A stretch of DNA of 58,092 nucleotides from an uncultured Clostridium sp. (lineage in GTDB: Bacteria; Bacillota; Clostridia; TANB77; CAG-508), in the NCBI GenBank assembly GCA_947651825.1, contig CANTAQ010000008.1, positions 1-58,092 of the forward strand, written 5' to 3'. The notes under the pieces were generated by a model. It was not told where the DNA came from, did not search any database, and saw nothing but the letters and a program-made list of their open reading frames with translations. This document shows positions 43,217 through 55,400 of this stretch, in pieces. A program made the position numbers and the translations under genes. Numbering within the stretch: position 1 is the first letter of the stretch; every line of letters starts with the position of its first letter.

Positions 43217-43555
43217 TTATTTAATTAGTAAATTAAAAATAATATTTATTGCAAAAGTAATTCCTAAAATAGCAGTAACTTTCTTTAAACGCTTGTATTT
43301 ATTTTCTATCCTTTTTATTGTTTTACTTCTAATTTTAGTTTCCTCATCAGCACTTGATAAATAGTTATTAATTACCATTTCTGCTTCTTTAATTATATAC
43401 TCGCTTGTATGTTCAAATTCTTTGCTTAAATTTTCACTATTGTTATTAACCTTTAATTTCTTGTTTGCTTTAAGTATAACAAATGCTTCTTCAATTATGT
43501 TAGAAGGTAAGTCCTTAAGTACTATAATATTTTTCATTTGATTTATTGTATTCAA
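43217..43555 (-). CDS. Small protein with C-terminal helix, 112 aa
   Basis: Hydrophilic, Lys/Asn/Glu-rich, with a single hydrophobic helix at the end (about 94-111), i.e. a tail-anchored layout. The TTG at 43555 follows GGAGGAGATATA; a longer frame begins at 43606 without a ribosome site. It lies upstream of the M23 gene on the same strand. No family recognised. Confidence 0.6.
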   Translation of the reverse strand: MNTINQMKNIIVLKDLPSNIIEEAFVILKANKKLKVNNNSENLSKEFEHTSEYIIKEAEMVINNYLSSADEETKIRSKTIKRIENKYKRLKKVTAILGITFAINIIFNLLIK

Positions 43556-43705
43556 TATATCTCCTCCACTATTCAAGTTAAGTTTTCTTAAGTTAATTAT
43601 TACCAATTTTTATTTTTATATTCATTATTATATAAAAAATTTACTGTTTATATATTAAATCTTAAAAAGTATTTCAAACTATATTAGTTATTTTTAAAAT
43701 ATATA

Positions 43706-43737
43706 AAAGAGGCAGAAAATTTGTATTCTGCCTCTTT
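43706..43737. terminator. Terminator of the large pilin-like gene
   Basis: AAAGAGGCAGAA pairs with TTCTGCCTCTTT around an 8-base loop, 12 bases after the stop at 43749. Confidence 0.88.
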
Positions 43738-43748
43738 ATAATATATTT

Positions 43749-44903
43749 TTATTTGCTTAAAGTTCTCGGATTATCTGCAGTTCCTCCTGTACTTGATATC
43801 TGGATATTAGCTCCAAGAGTTACTACTGGTCTAATAGCACATCCTGCATCGTGTTCAACAAAACCTAGATATCTTAAAGTAGAACCTCCTATACTAGCTC
43901 CATTTACAGAACGTAATCCGAAACCAACATGCAGATTATAACAATCAGCAAATCGTGAAGCAAGCCAATACTGTGGTTGTCCACTAAATATTATACTATA
44001 AAAGTTACTATCATCTATATAAGTATTTGGAACCATAAAATGATAGAATGTTTGCTTTGCATCAAAAGTAGTTCTTTGCTCTGCTGTATCCTTCGTTGGT
44101 GAAGTATAGTAGTCTTTACTTTCTTCTTCTATTGTTTGTCCTACATGCATAAATAATTCTGGAGAATATGCATAATCTCCTGTATATGTTTTTCCCTCTC
44201 CATATTTTAGTCCTGATTCCACGTGTGCATATTCAGCTCTTTTTGCAATCCATTCACTATTTATTTTCTTTTCTATATCTATTAGGTTTACACTTCTAGC
44301 AGTAACACCTAATGTTGAATTTGAATATAAATTTTTGCATAAATCATTTAATAAATATACTCCATTATTATATCCTATTGCTCCATAAAGATATACTTTA
44401 GATTCTGTAGTTTTATCAGAAATAATATCTACACTTCCATCTTGATTTATATTTAGTATTCTCCATTTTAATGTTGTGTCTTGTGGAATTCCTTCTGCAG
44501 GATTATTTGTAGACCCTGCTTTTTCACTTGCTGTATTTCCTAATCCAAAGTAATTTGATGCTGTATCTGGAATATAATCTATATAATCTCCTATTTTAAG
44601 TTCTGCATTCCCTGGTTTTGTTATATCCTCTCCTGGAATTGTTGTTCCTTCATTTACCTCTTTAGTATATTCATCTATTGATTCGTATTCTTTTCCATTA
44701 ATTGTTATTGGACCATTTCCTATATTACTTTCATTTTTTTGCTTATCTTCCCACATCTCAGTTGCACTCTTTGCGTGTTCAAATAATCCACTGCTTACTG
44801 CTACACTTATAGTTACTGCTACAAGTATTAATATTACAATTATTGTTATTATAAGTGCAATTAATGTAATACCACTTTTACTGTTTCTATAGTGATTTTT
44901 CAT
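43749..44903 (-). CDS. Large type IV pilin-like protein, 384 aa
   Basis: Leader MKNHYRNSKSG then ITLIALIITIIVILILVAVTI, the prepilin cleavage motif and helix. The large extracellular region contains a Thr/Gly-rich linker (about 85-105), then a domain with GDYIDYIP and, near 330-384, the WLASR...GFGLRSVNG...CAIRPVVTL pattern seen in DUF6273-type domains of Clostridia surface proteins. The ATG follows AGGAGG. It is likely cleaved by the A24 peptidase and displayed at the cell surface. Confidence 0.82.
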   Translation of the reverse strand: MKNHYRNSKSGITLIALIITIIVILILVAVTISVAVSSGLFEHAKSATEMWEDKQKNESNIGNGPITINGKEYESIDEYTKEVNEGTTIPGEDITKPGNAELKIGDYIDYIPDTASNYFGLGNTASEKAGSTNNPAEGIPQDTTLKWRILNINQDGSVDIISDKTTESKVYLYGAIGYNNGVYLLNDLCKNLYSNSTLGVTARSVNLIDIEKKINSEWIAKRAEYAHVESGLKYGEGKTYTGDYAYSPELFMHVGQTIEEESKDYYTSPTKDTAEQRTTFDAKQTFYHFMVPNTYIDDSNFYSIIFSGQPQYWLASRFADCYNLHVGFGLRSVNGASIGGSTLRYLGFVEHDAGCAIRPVVTLGANIQISSTGGTADNPRTLSK

Positions 44904-45056
44904 TTTTATTTTCCTCCTAAAACTTTTTTAGTCAATTAGGCATATTAGTTTGTATTAATTATACTGATTCCATAACTATTAGTCAATAAATAAAGTGTAA
45001 ATGTAACATAAATGTAATATAATTTAACATTTTCATGGATTATTCTATTATTCAAA

Positions 45057-45311
45057 CTATGTCTGTATATGCTTAGATGGCGTAATTATTATATTTACAC
45101 CCTCTGTTTTATTATATTTCTTTATAATATTTTCAGAAAAACCTGCAACTTCATTTGTCATAACAATAGTAGTATAATTTTTATTTATAAGTTCTTTCAA
45201 CTTTTTATCAGTATTTTCTAAATCTTCTATTCTGCACACATCAAATCCCATGTTTTCAAACATTTTAAAACTATCATTATCATTTTGTCCCTTCATCCAA
45301 GTTATTTTCAT
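45057..45311 (-). CDS. V-ATPase subunit F-like small protein, 84 aa
   Basis: Begins MKITWMKGQNDNDSFKMFENMGF; the pattern of a Rossmann-like small protein with TTIVMTNEVAG and VNIIITPSKH recalls subunit F of V/A-type ATPases, but no other ATPase gene is near. The ATG follows GGAGG. It lies just after the spoIIE terminator. A stand-alone regulator is equally possible. Confidence 0.6.
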   Translation of the reverse strand: MKITWMKGQNDNDSFKMFENMGFDVCRIEDLENTDKKLKELINKNYTTIVMTNEVAGFSENIIKKYNKTEGVNIIITPSKHIQT

Positions 45312-45330
45312 ATTTTCCTCCAAAACAAAA

Positions 45331-45364
45331 AACATTAATATTAGTTTTCACTAATATTAATGTT
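45331..45364 (-). terminator. Terminator of spoIIE
   Basis: AACATTAATATTAG pairs perfectly with CTAATATTAATGTT; the minus-strand tail is TTTTTG. Confidence 0.92.
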
Positions 45365-45373
45365 TTATTCCTA

Positions 45374-47551
45374 TTATACTTTCATAATTTTTGAAACAAT
45401 AACAGTCATATCATCTTTAGCAATTCCATAGCCATTATCAATTGCTTCTTGTAAAATTATATCTGCTATTTTTTGTACATCATTTGTCGTTATATTTTCT
45501 AACAACTCTTTTAACCATAGCTCTTTATTTTTGTACTCGACATTTGATTCTATTATTCCATCACTACACATTATTATGATGTCATTTTCTTTTAAATCCT
45601 TATCATAGACAACCATATCAATTTTATCTAATATTCCTGCTGGGAAAGATATTGCTTTTACAACTTCTACTTTATCTTCTGATTTTACAAATGTTGGACA
45701 TGCTCCATTTTTTACAAACTCTATATTTCCATTACTTAAATCAATTATCGATATATCAATAGTCGCAAAAGTTTCTTCATTTGAATTTAAGTTAACTGCT
45801 GAATTTATTAATCCTATTGAAACTTCATTGTCAAATCCTGTTTTTAATAGTCGTTCAAGCATTTGAATTACTGTTGTACTACTTTTCTTCGCAGCTTGTC
45901 CTGATCCCATCCCATCACTTATAGCTATCATATATTTTCCATCATGTAATTTTGTTCTTATATTTGAATCTCCTGATACTTCACTTTTATGTTTTGTTGC
46001 TGTTGAAGCACCTACTACTAGTTTATATTCTTGTTTATCTTTTTCTTTTTGTTCTTCTGGTTCTACTATATTTTCTGCTATTGAAGAGATAACTTTAGAA
46101 ACTCCACCTAATTGAGTTGCTAATACTTTTTTATTACTTGCTTCTTTTTGTTTCCATATAGTGTTTAATTTGTTTACTCTATATGTATTGTTTAAAATTT
46201 TAATTATTTTTTCTATATCATCTGAATCTTCTGGTAATGCTAGCTTATAGTTTTTTTCTGTCTCTATAATTTTTATAAATTCTTCTTTTGATATTTCATC
46301 TTTTTCTTGTAAAATTTTATAAGCTTCATCTAGTATCTCATCTGCACTTATGAGGATATCTTCATATAGTAAGTTTTCTTGAATATCTTCTAAACTATCT
46401 AATACTTCGTCTTTAAAGTTCTCTTTGCTTTTATTTTCTATAGTATGATTCTCTAATGAATTTTCTGCAACTTCATTATAGCTATTTGCCATCTCCATAA
46501 TTGTCTTTGATACACTGTTTAATTTATTTGCTGTTTCTTTATTTTCTTCTAATATTCCTGCTGCTGTTGGTAAACATTTTGTTGTATTTATTATTTCCGT
46601 TATATCTATATTTACTTCTTTAGGAATTACTAACAATCCAAGTGATGCAATTAATATTTCTCTTATAGTTATTATCGGAACTGTATTTCCATTAGCTACA
46701 TATGTAAGTATTGCATTCCCTACGCAAAATCCTACTATTACCCCTATTTTTCCTAATTTATTCAATATTCCTGCTATCATTCCTGAAATAGCATATGATG
46801 CAACTAGTACTGGCTCAGCTGAATTTATTATCCCTAAAACCATTCCTATTGTAATACCTGCTGTGCCTCCTACCAGCATACCATTTTTCCATCCTAGGAA
46901 TAAAACTATCATTATGCTGAATATATTAGTAATAGATAATCCAAATACATGTAATTTACTAAATGCACATAACGCTACAGCTATTATTAAACTTGCTCCC
47001 ATAACTTCTTCTATTGAAAAAGCCTTCTTTATACCGTATTTAGTTATTACTATCAGTGAATTTGAAAAGATTTTATAAAAAATATATGTAATAATTGCAA
47101 GCATTATACTTACTATTAAGTCATATACTATAAATATTGAAAAAAACATTTTACTAGCTTGTACAATAAAAGTTGCAATTGCAAGATATATACCTAACTT
47201 TTGGATTTCATTTCTGCCTTCTTCTTGCATTTTAGGTCTAAATATAAGCATCATTGCTACTACTAATAATGATGTTAATAAGAATGATAGAATTCCACTT
47301 ATTCCAAATCCTATAAATGTTCCCACTAATATAAACACATATAAAATTCCTACTGGTATTCTATTACTACATGCTGCTGCAAAAATAGCTAGTCCAAATG
47401 GTGCTAATTCTTCATCTATCCCTACCATTGATATTAAAAAAGCAATTGCATATAAAATTATATCATTAATTTTAAATAGATTTTTTATTTGTATTTTTCT
47501 TACATAATTTTGTTCACTTTGTTCTTGATTGTTTGTTATATTTTGAAACAT
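45374..47551 (-). CDS. spoIIE: Stage II sporulation protein E, 725 aa
   Basis: Membrane phosphatase that dephosphorylates SpoIIAA and activates sigma-F in the forespore. N-terminal membrane part with about ten helices (27-325), a linker (325-510) and a C-terminal PP2C domain (about 515-725) with AISDGMGSGQAAKKSS, NGACPTF and IIIMCSDGIIES metal-site motifs. Length is a little below the Bacillus protein. Its promoter has the 21-bp spacing and an overlapping 0A box typical for Spo0A control. Confidence 0.95.
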   Translation of the reverse strand: MFQNITNNQEQSEQNYVRKIQIKNLFKINDIILYAIAFLISMVGIDEELAPFGLAIFAAACSNRIPVGILYVFILVGTFIGFGISGILSFLLTSLLVVAMMLIFRPKMQEEGRNEIQKLGIYLAIATFIVQASKMFFSIFIVYDLIVSIMLAIITYIFYKIFSNSLIVITKYGIKKAFSIEEVMGASLIIAVALCAFSKLHVFGLSITNIFSIMIVLFLGWKNGMLVGGTAGITIGMVLGIINSAEPVLVASYAISGMIAGILNKLGKIGVIVGFCVGNAILTYVANGNTVPIITIREILIASLGLLVIPKEVNIDITEIINTTKCLPTAAGILEENKETANKLNSVSKTIMEMANSYNEVAENSLENHTIENKSKENFKDEVLDSLEDIQENLLYEDILISADEILDEAYKILQEKDEISKEEFIKIIETEKNYKLALPEDSDDIEKIIKILNNTYRVNKLNTIWKQKEASNKKVLATQLGGVSKVISSIAENIVEPEEQKEKDKQEYKLVVGASTATKHKSEVSGDSNIRTKLHDGKYMIAISDGMGSGQAAKKSSTTVIQMLERLLKTGFDNEVSIGLINSAVNLNSNEETFATIDISIIDLSNGNIEFVKNGACPTFVKSEDKVEVVKAISFPAGILDKIDMVVYDKDLKENDIIIMCSDGIIESNVEYKNKELWLKELLENITTNDVQKIADIILQEAIDNGYGIAKDDMTVIVSKIMKV

Positions 47552-47600
47552 ACTTTACCACCTTTTACCTTCTAGGCAACATAGCGAAGCCACTTTCTTC

Positions 47601-47634
47601 ATTATACTACAAGACTATTAATTTTTTTGTCAAA
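47601..47634 (-). promoter_or_regulatory. Spo0A-type spoIIE promoter with 0A box
   Basis: Minus strand TTGACA (complement of 47628-47633), 21-base spacer, TATAAT (47601-47606). B. subtilis spoIIE and spoIIG promoters share this long spacing and need Spo0A. TTTGTCAAA at 47626-47634 fits the 0A box and overlaps the -35. The surrounding gap 47552-47892 holds only this promoter and the hairpin at 47800. Confidence 0.65.
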
Positions 47635-47799
47635 TTCAGTAATTCATAAAAAAAAGTTTTTTACATTTTTTTGTTGTTTTTATTCTTTTTTGACTTCTTA
47701 CGATTTTTTATTATTCTATTTTCTATATTACTTTGGTTTCTCATTTAATCATTAGTGGTAACCTTTTTAATTTACTCTTTAAATTCATTCATTTAGAAT

Positions 47800-47821
47800 G
47801 GGTCGCTGAGGACTGCGACCC
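47800..47821. terminator. GC-rich hairpin after gdpP
   Basis: GGGTCGC pairs with GCGACCC around an 8-base loop in an otherwise empty, very AT-rich stretch between gdpP and spoIIE. No T-tract; a termination role is likely but not certain. Confidence 0.5.
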
Positions 47822-47892
47822 CTATATTTGATTTATTACACTTCTATATAAGGCAAATTATCTCTATGTTTAATCTATCATGTTCATTTACC

Positions 47893-49899
47893 TTAAACTC
47901 CATTTTCTGTAAAGTATTCATTGATTCTTATTATTAATTCATCTTTTGCTTCTTCCATTGTTACTCCTTCTAGTTGTGCTCCAGCTAGAGTAATATGTCC
48001 TCCTCCTCCAAGTTTTTCTAATATGACTTGTACATTTATGTCTCCTATTGAACGTCCGCTTATGCAGATTTTATCTCCCATTTTTCCTAATACAAATGAT
48101 GCTGTTATATCACTTATTGTAATTAATTCATCTGCTGCTTTTGCACATATTAGGTTTGCATTTTTATCTTTTTCATTATATACAGAAATTCCTATTGAAT
48201 TATTTATTATTTCAGCATTCTTTACTATGTCTGCTATTACATTATAGCTTTCCAAATCACTTTGAAACCATTTTTTTACTCTAATTATATCTATTCCATA
48301 TTTTCTTAAGTATGCTGCTGCTTCAAATGTTCTTACTCCTGTTTTGAATGTAAAGTTCTTTGTATCCATCATTATTCCTGCATATAAACTTTCTGCTTCT
48401 AACTGTTCTAGCACTACTCCTTTACTTGCATATTCTATTATTTCTGTAACTAACTCTGCTGCTGAAGATGCATATGCTTCATGGAATGTTAGTATTGAAT
48501 TTTCTATGAAGTCTTCTGACTTTCTATGATGATCTATAATTACTACTTTTTCTGTCTTTTCTAGCAATTCAGCTACTTCAACATAACTCTTTTTATGAGT
48601 ATCCACAACAATTAAAAGAGTGTTTTCTGTAGTCATTGATAGCGCAGTATTTTTATCTATTATTATTGATTTATATTCTTCATTTTCTGTAAGAGTTTCT
48701 ATAAAATTAGCTAGTGTTAATCCATAAGTATTATTTACAATATATGCTTTTTTATCAAGCGTTCTAGCTAATCTATATATTCCTAGACTTGAGCCTAGTG
48801 AATCTATGTCTCCATTCATATGTCCCATTATAACTACATTTTCAGCTTTTTGTATTAGTTCTTCTAAGGCATGTGAAATAACTCTTGCCTTTACTTTTGT
48901 TCTTTTTTCAAGTTCTTGACTTTTTCCTCCAAAGAAAGAATATTTTCCTTCTTTTCTAATTACTACTTGATCTCCGCCTCTTCCTAAAGCTATATCTATT
49001 GCAATATGTGCAGTTTCATATTTTTCATAAAAAGCTTCACCTTCATTTGAAATTGCTATGCTTAATGTTATTGGCATATTTTCTTCTGTTTCGATTTCTT
49101 TTACTTTATCTAAAATAGAAAATTTGTCTTCTTCCATTTTCTCTAAATATTGTTGTTCAAATACATATATAAAAGTATCTCTATCTCTTTTTATCATCAA
49201 TCCACCAGTCTCTGCTGCCCATTCATATAAAACTTTATCTATTTGAGCAACTAACTGTGGTTTATTATCTTCTGGAATTCTTTGTATAATTTCTTCATAG
49301 TTGTCTATCATTATAATTCCCATACATGCTTTTGAATTGTTATATTTTGCTTCTAAATTTACTTCCTTTGTTACATCTATAAAGTACAATATTATCATAT
49401 ATTGAGCTTCTTTTCTTCTGTCTTTTTTTCTAATTTGTACATAGTCTCCTATAACATGATACATTCTATCATTTATTTCTACATGCTTATCTATATTGGT
49501 ATTGCTGTTTTTTATCTCTAACTCTATTTCTTTTGCTATATCATCTATATATGCATTTATTCCAATATTTGCAAATTCTTTATTAAAGTTAGAACTTCTC
49601 CACACTACATTTCCATTTGTTTCTAATATTATTAATGGAAATGGTGAATTTATTAATGTATTTTTTGCTGCTGAATCAACTGTGAACGTTAAATCATCTA
49701 TATAGCTTGAAAGTTCCCCTTTTCTTTTATTGTACACCCATATAGTATAAAAAATAATTCCTACATACACAATAATTGAAGGTATTACATATAATAAATT
49801 ATTTATACAAAGCACTAATAATATTACTGCTATTATGATTAAATATATTTTTGTTTTGGATTCGATTTTCTGTAATGTTTTAATATTATAATTCGACAT
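47893..49899 (-). CDS. gdpP: Cyclic-di-AMP phosphodiesterase, GdpP-type, 668 aa
   Basis: Hydrolyses c-di-AMP, a signal for wall and potassium balance. Two N-terminal membrane helices (about 14-50), a PAS-like region (70-150), a degenerate GGDEF (about 180-310), then DHH (HMNGDIDSLGSSLG about 350, IIDHHRKSEDFI about 450) and DHHA1 with GGGGHITLAGAQL near the end. Full length and intact active-site residues. The ATG at 49899 follows AAAGGAGA. Confidence 0.95.
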   Translation of the reverse strand: MSNYNIKTLQKIESKTKIYLIIIAVILLVLCINNLLYVIPSIIVYVGIIFYTIWVYNKRKGELSSYIDDLTFTVDSAAKNTLINSPFPLIILETNGNVVWRSSNFNKEFANIGINAYIDDIAKEIELEIKNSNTNIDKHVEINDRMYHVIGDYVQIRKKDRRKEAQYMIILYFIDVTKEVNLEAKYNNSKACMGIIMIDNYEEIIQRIPEDNKPQLVAQIDKVLYEWAAETGGLMIKRDRDTFIYVFEQQYLEKMEEDKFSILDKVKEIETEENMPITLSIAISNEGEAFYEKYETAHIAIDIALGRGGDQVVIRKEGKYSFFGGKSQELEKRTKVKARVISHALEELIQKAENVVIMGHMNGDIDSLGSSLGIYRLARTLDKKAYIVNNTYGLTLANFIETLTENEEYKSIIIDKNTALSMTTENTLLIVVDTHKKSYVEVAELLEKTEKVVIIDHHRKSEDFIENSILTFHEAYASSAAELVTEIIEYASKGVVLEQLEAESLYAGIMMDTKNFTFKTGVRTFEAAAYLRKYGIDIIRVKKWFQSDLESYNVIADIVKNAEIINNSIGISVYNEKDKNANLICAKAADELITISDITASFVLGKMGDKICISGRSIGDINVQVILEKLGGGGHITLAGAQLEGVTMEEAKDELIIRINEYFTENGV

Positions 49900-50007
49900 A
49901 AAAATAAATCTCCTTTAACAATATCTATATTCTACTGCAAAATATAGCATTTGTCAAGGAGATTCAAGCGTTTTAAGCTTTTTGCTCTTTAATTTTTTCT
50001 TATATAA

Positions 50008-51219
50008 TTAGTTTGTTACTACTGTTGTTGTTTTAACATATCGTATGAATTCTTCTAGTGAATATGTTTTTTCTTCTGTTTCTGCTTTATATTTTAGTTC
50101 TCCTAATTCTTCAACCTCATATATTTTATCTGCACTCTCACATTTTATAAATGTTTTTCCATTACTTAAATATATAAGTCCATATTTGTTATCTTTACAT
50201 ACTATTACTGTTCTTCCTGTCTTTCCATCTAAATCAGGTACTATCAAACTATAGTTAATTTTGTTCTTACTATCTGCCATATACCCAATTCTGTCATACT
50301 CTATTTCAGTCAACATTGTTCCATCTTTTTTCATTATTCCATATTTTTTATCCTTAGAAACTTCATATAATAATGGTTCATGGTTTATTACTTTTAAGCT
50401 ATCATATTTAAGTGCCACTTTTACACTTCCATCTGTCGTTATTATTCCATATTGTCCTCTTTCATTTGAAACAATATATGTCTCCGTATACTCATCAAAT
50501 TCAATAGTTTTATATTTATTTCCTATCACTTCTTGATAATTAGTTGGATTTAATGCTCCCCATAAATCGTCTCTACTTACTACTAGCATTCCATATGACA
50601 TTGCTTTTAAATTATTTTCGTCTGTTGTTAATGTATAATTAGACTTTTTTAATTCTTCAGTATGAGCTTTTATCGTACTTTCTGGCGTTTTTATTGCTAT
50701 TATAGCTGGATTAGTAGTATCACACATTACATTAAGTGCTTTAGTTATATCTGCCACAGCAATGTATAATTTATCTTGATACATTAATATGTTATGATTC
50801 AACTTATAATATTCATAGTCTATTTCTGAATTTTCTGTAGTTTTATAAATTTTACTTGAATTTACTGTAAATCCTATAATTTCTACATTATTGTCTATAT
50901 AACATTTCTTCTTATCTTCTTCATATTCTCTAAAAGCTCCATTATTATATTTATATCCTATAGCATCTGATAAATCTTTTAAACTAATATATTCATTTCC
51001 AGAATTGTCACTTATCATTACTCCTTGTGCCATTTCCATTTGCGTTCCATTAATATCTAATATTCTTTTAGGAACTTGTAATGATTTTAGATAGAACATT
51101 AATGATAAAACAATTACTAATAATATAACGCAAATTATTATTAGTGCTGTTATCATTTTACTCCCACTTGATTTTTCTGGTTTTGAATTGTAACTTTGGT
51201 TTTGGTTTAACAAGTCCAT
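50008..51219 (-). CDS. WG-repeat and copper-amine-oxidase-N-like protein, 403 aa
   Basis: One membrane helix (about 22-46), then a region resembling the copper-amine-oxidase N-terminal/stalk domain (GNEYISLKDLSDAIGYKY, about 70-115). WG-type repeats follow (GQYGIITTDGSVKVALKYD, KKYGIMKKDGTMLTEIEYD, KYGLIYLSNGKTF; about 245-375). Type II anchored, outside the cell. Function unknown; these domains usually mediate binding. The ATG follows AGGAGGAAATAG. It lies 10 bases after tgt in the same direction. Confidence 0.78.
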   Translation of the reverse strand: MDLLNQNQSYNSKPEKSSGSKMITALIIICVILLVIVLSLMFYLKSLQVPKRILDINGTQMEMAQGVMISDNSGNEYISLKDLSDAIGYKYNNGAFREYEEDKKKCYIDNNVEIIGFTVNSSKIYKTTENSEIDYEYYKLNHNILMYQDKLYIAVADITKALNVMCDTTNPAIIAIKTPESTIKAHTEELKKSNYTLTTDENNLKAMSYGMLVVSRDDLWGALNPTNYQEVIGNKYKTIEFDEYTETYIVSNERGQYGIITTDGSVKVALKYDSLKVINHEPLLYEVSKDKKYGIMKKDGTMLTEIEYDRIGYMADSKNKINYSLIVPDLDGKTGRTVIVCKDNKYGLIYLSNGKTFIKCESADKIYEVEELGELKYKAETEEKTYSLEEFIRYVKTTTVVTN

Positions 51220-51229
51220 CTATTTCCTC

Positions 51230-52411
<1,182 letters not shown>

Positions 52412-52446
52412 TTATTTTCTATATTTATTATATTATTTTATTAACC

Positions 52447-55400
52447 TTACATTAATTTTACATTTTCTTTATCTAATATTTCTTCAAATTCTCCCAAAAT
52501 TTCATTGTTTAAATATATTGCTCCACAAGGTTTTACTCCTTCATTATCTACTATTTGTACCCTTATATTATTTCTATCCCCTGTAAAATATCTTATTGCT
52601 CCTCTTAGCTTTTGTTTTTGTTCTTCTGTTGCTTCTACAATATTTAATGTTAAAATTTTTGGTTTTTGTTCCTCTTTCGATTTGTTTTCTTGTCTTGCAT
52701 TTACTGATTCTGCATCTGCAAAGTTAATTATGTTATTTGCAACGATTTTTACATCATCATCTTCTCTTACACTGAGTCTTCCTTCAACCAGCACTATATT
52801 ATCTTCTAATAGTGCATTCGTCGATTTCATATAACAGTTTTCAAATATTATTATTTCTAAGCTTCCATATAAGTCTTCTACTGTTGCAAAAGCCATTAGT
52901 GTATTATTTTTTGTATATTTCTTCTTTAATGATGTTAATATCCCTGCAAATTTTACTTGTTTTCCGTCTTTTGATAAGTCATTTTCCTCTTTCATATTCA
53001 TTGTCTGTAAAGTATTTATATTACTTACTTGTTTTATTTTATCAGCCAATTTATCCAATGGATGTCCTGATATATATATACCAAGCATTTCTTTTTCCAT
53101 GTCTAATAGAGTTCTTTCATCATATTCTGTTTTTTTTATAATATTATATTTATGCTTGTCCACATCTTCTTCTATTTGCATATCAAACATTGTTACTTGC
53201 CCTTGTAAACTTCTTTTATTCTCATTTGATATTGTATCTAATATTGCTTCAAAATTTTCTAATAATGTTCTTCTTGTTTCTCCCAATTCATCAAAAGCGC
53301 CTGCTTTTATTAAGCTTTCTATACACTTTTTATTTATTGTTTCTCCTTGTACTCTTTCGCAAAAGTCTGTAAAACTTATATAATTTCCACTTTTCTTTCT
53401 TTCTGCTACGATGTATTCTACTGCTGCTGTTCCAACATTTTTTATACTTCCTAATCCAAAACGAATTTGGTTTCCATATACTGCAAATTTTGTGTAGCTT
53501 TCATTTATACTTGGTTTTAAAATTTCTATATTTGTTCTCTTACATTCTGCAATGTATTCTGGTATTTTGTCTAAATTTCCTAAAAAGCTGTTTAATGTAG
53601 CAGCCATAAATTCCACTGGATAATATGTCTTTAAATATGCAGTTCTATAGGCTACTACTGCATATGCTGCCGCATGTGACTTGTTAAATGCATATTTTGC
53701 AAATTCTGCCATCTCATCAAATATCTTATTTGCACTTACTTCATCTATTCCATTTCTTACACAGCCTTGTATTATTATATTACCATTCTCATCTGTTTGA
53801 CCATGAATAAAATTTTCTCTTTCTTTTGCCATTACATCTAGCTTTTTCTTTCCCATAGCTCTTCTTACTAAGTCTGCTCGTCCTAAGGAATAGCCAGCTA
53901 AATCTCTTACAATCTGCATTACCTGCTCTTGATAAACCATACATCCATATGTTACATTCAATATTGGTTCTAATGCTGAATGAGTATATTCACTATGTTC
54001 TGGATTTAATTTGTTTCTTATATATCTTGGTATTTGATCCATTGGTCCAGGTCTATATAAAGATACTCCTGCTATGATATCTTCAAGTGTATCTGGCTTT
54101 AGTTCTTTCATAAAATTAGTCATTCCTTGGCTTTCAAATTGAAAAATTCCAACTGTATTACCTGCTTGCCAGGTTTCTTTGAAAACTTTTTGATCATTCA
54201 TATCTTGGTCAAATTCTACATCAATTCCTTGATTTTTCTTTACAAAATTTATTGTATCAGATATAACAGTTAATGTCCTTAGTCCTAAAAAGTCCATTTT
54301 TAATAATCCAAGTTCATCAAGAGTTGTCATGATAAATTGTGATTCTATTACACCTTCATTAACATATAATGGAACATATTCAACTACTGGTTTATCTGTA
54401 ATCAACACTCCACATGCATGTGTTGAAGCCTGCCTTGGTAAACCTTCTAATCTCATTGCAATATCTAGTAAGTTTCTAATTGTTTCATCATTTTCATATA
54501 AATTTTTTAACTCTATATTTTGGTCTAAAGCTTTTTTTATTGTTATATGTATTTCAAATGGTATCATTTTTGCTAATTTATCTGCTTCAGCATATGGAAA
54601 ATCTAAGGCTCTTGCAACATCTCTTATTACCATTCTTGCTGACATTGTTCCAAAAGTTATAATTTGAGAGACATGGTCTTTCCCATATTTCTTTCCAACA
54701 TATTCTATTACCTCTGGCCTTCTCTCATAGCAAAAATCCACATCAAAGTCTGGCATACTTATTCTCTCTGGGTTTAAAAACCTTTCAAAAAGTAAGCTAT
54801 ATTTTATTGGATCTATATCTGTTATTCCACAAGCATATGCAGCAATTGAACCTGCACCAGAACCACGCCCTGGCCCTACGGAAATACCGTTTTGCTTAGC
54901 ATAGTTTATAAAGTCCCACACTATCAAATAATAGTCTACATATCCCATTTTTTCTATTATAGAAATTTCATATTCTAATCTATCTTCTATTTCTTTTTGT
55001 GGATTGTTTCCATATCTTTGTTTAAGTCCTGTATTGCATAGTTCCCTAAAGTATTCTGCATGTGTTTTATATTTTTCTGGTACTTCATAATTTGGTAACT
55101 TAGTATTTCCAAATTCAAAATCGAAATTACATTTTTCTGCTATTTTTACTGTATTCTCTATAGCCTCTGGTACGTTTCTAAAATATTCTTCCATTTCTTC
55201 AGGTGATTTAACATAGAATTCTTCTGCTCCCATTCTCATTCTATCTTCATCATTCATTTTCTTACCAGTTTGAATACATAAAAGTATTTCATGAACATAT
55301 GCATCTTCTTTTTTTAGATAATGTGCATCATTTGTTGCAACTAATGGTATATCTAATTCTTTTGATAATTGTATAAGTTTTTGATTTACTAATACTTGTT

